DNA of 64,000 nt from Clostridia bacterium UC5.1-1D2 (GTDB lineage: Bacteria; Bacillota; Clostridia; Lachnospirales; Lachnospiraceae): positions 186,001-250,000 of the forward strand of contig BBZN01000001.1 of assembly GCA_001304855.1 (NCBI GenBank), read 5' to 3'. The notes under the pieces were generated by a model, which saw only the letters and a program-made list of their open reading frames with translations, was not told the origin of the DNA and searched no databases. Below, one piece after another: positions 63,795 to 64,000 of the stretch. Positions within the stretch are counted from its first letter, which is position 1, and the number at the start of each line of letters is the position of its first letter. Both the position numbers and the translations under genes were made by a program.

Positions 63795-64000
63795 ATGGCT
63801 AAGAAAGTAGTTTTGGCAGGAGCCTGCCGTACAGCAATCGGAAGCATGGGAGGAGCTTTAAGCACAACTCCGGCGCCGGAACTGGGAGCAATCGTTATTA
63901 AAGATGCTCTGAAAAGAGCCGGAGTTAAACCGGAGATGGTTGACCATGTTTATATGGGTTGCGTTATCCAGGCGGGTCTGGGCCAGAATGTTGCCCGCCA
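63795..64000 (+). CDS. Acetyl-CoA acetyltransferase (thiolase), 5' part only
   Basis: The first about 69 residues of a thiolase: [36 protein letters not shown], and [17 protein letters not shown] just before the catalytic Cys. Cut by the window end. ATG 63795 after AAGGAGG. In butyrate-forming clostridia this enzyme makes acetoacetyl-CoA, which fits the nearby ptb-buk. Confidence 0.9.
   Translation, partial: MAKKVVLAGACRTAIGSMGGALSTTPAPELGAIVIKDALKRAGVKPEMVDHVYMGCVIQAGLGQNVAR

Overview
The window looks like a chromosomal segment of a spore-forming, probably motile anaerobe of the Lachnospiraceae (Clostridium cluster XIVa). This is inferred from gene content and protein flavour, not from a search. 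Spore formation is shown by spoIVA, gerW (ytfJ), ylbJ and an alpha/beta SASP gene. Motility is suggested by a chemoreceptor gene behind a textbook sigma-D promoter. Energy metabolism is shown by ptb-buk (butyrate from butyryl-CoA), the start of a thiolase gene and an ATP-type PEP carboxykinase. No rRNA, tRNA, prophage, transposase or CRISPR array was seen. Most of the window is ordinary core chromosome. The accessory interest lies in its repeats and a few odd proteins. || Layout. 1-2092: 3' end of livM, then livG and livF (branched-chain amino acid ABC importer). 2163-7019: spoIVA, a beta-CASP RNase-like hydrolase, rnhA and a DUF1311-like membrane protein. 7213-19174: alaS, rpsU, rqcH (minus), yicC, gmk, rpoZ, rimO, pgsA, cinA, two poorly known genes and gerW. 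19259-23501: LysR regulator facing a redox-type cluster (small protein, alpha/beta hydrolase, lipoprotein aldo/keto reductase, flavodoxin-like reductase, 45-aa membrane protein). 23775-25057: chemoreceptor lacking its sensor region. 25133-38668: rpmB, asp23-like, yloV/fakA-like, two membrane proteins, ROK kinase, recG, nitroreductase, SASP, AIM24-like, rsmD, coaD, coiled-coil protein, ylbJ and an M23 peptidase. 38844-50311: RNA-modification and housekeeping genes (rsmF-like, rsuA-like, HAD, ygiQ-like, SDR, rluA-like, trpS), a winged-helix protein, a MerR regulator, recU and a GNAT. 50485-57181: histidine operon hisZ-G-D-B-A-IE. 57413-64000: pepT, pckA, buk-ptb, a second coaD and the start of a thiolase gene. 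|| Sequence quality. About 40 genes, including essential ones (alaS six times, trpS three, hisZ four, rqcH five), are broken by one- or two-base frameshifts that mostly fall in short homopolymers and are mostly losses. Restoring the lost bases gives normal-length proteins. I read these as uncorrected sequencing indels. Coordinates below span each whole reconstructed gene, and apparent frameshifts are noted per gene. || Repeats. The most distinctive non-coding content is: (i) three dispersed copies of a 162-163 bp palindromic element with about 16-bp terminal inverted repeats (34738, 54917, 57224); (ii) a 112-bp tandem array with nested inverted repeats before the AIM24-like gene; (iii) a 50-bp tandem hairpin array before the ROK kinase; (iv) a roughly 97-101 bp tandem repeat between hisZ and hisG; (v) a long inverted repeat upstream of ptb. 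Other points worth attention are a HisIE protein with an N-terminal HisF-like domain lacking the usual catalytic motif in an operon without hisH or hisF, two coaD paralogues, and an aldo/keto reductase carrying a lipoprotein signal.
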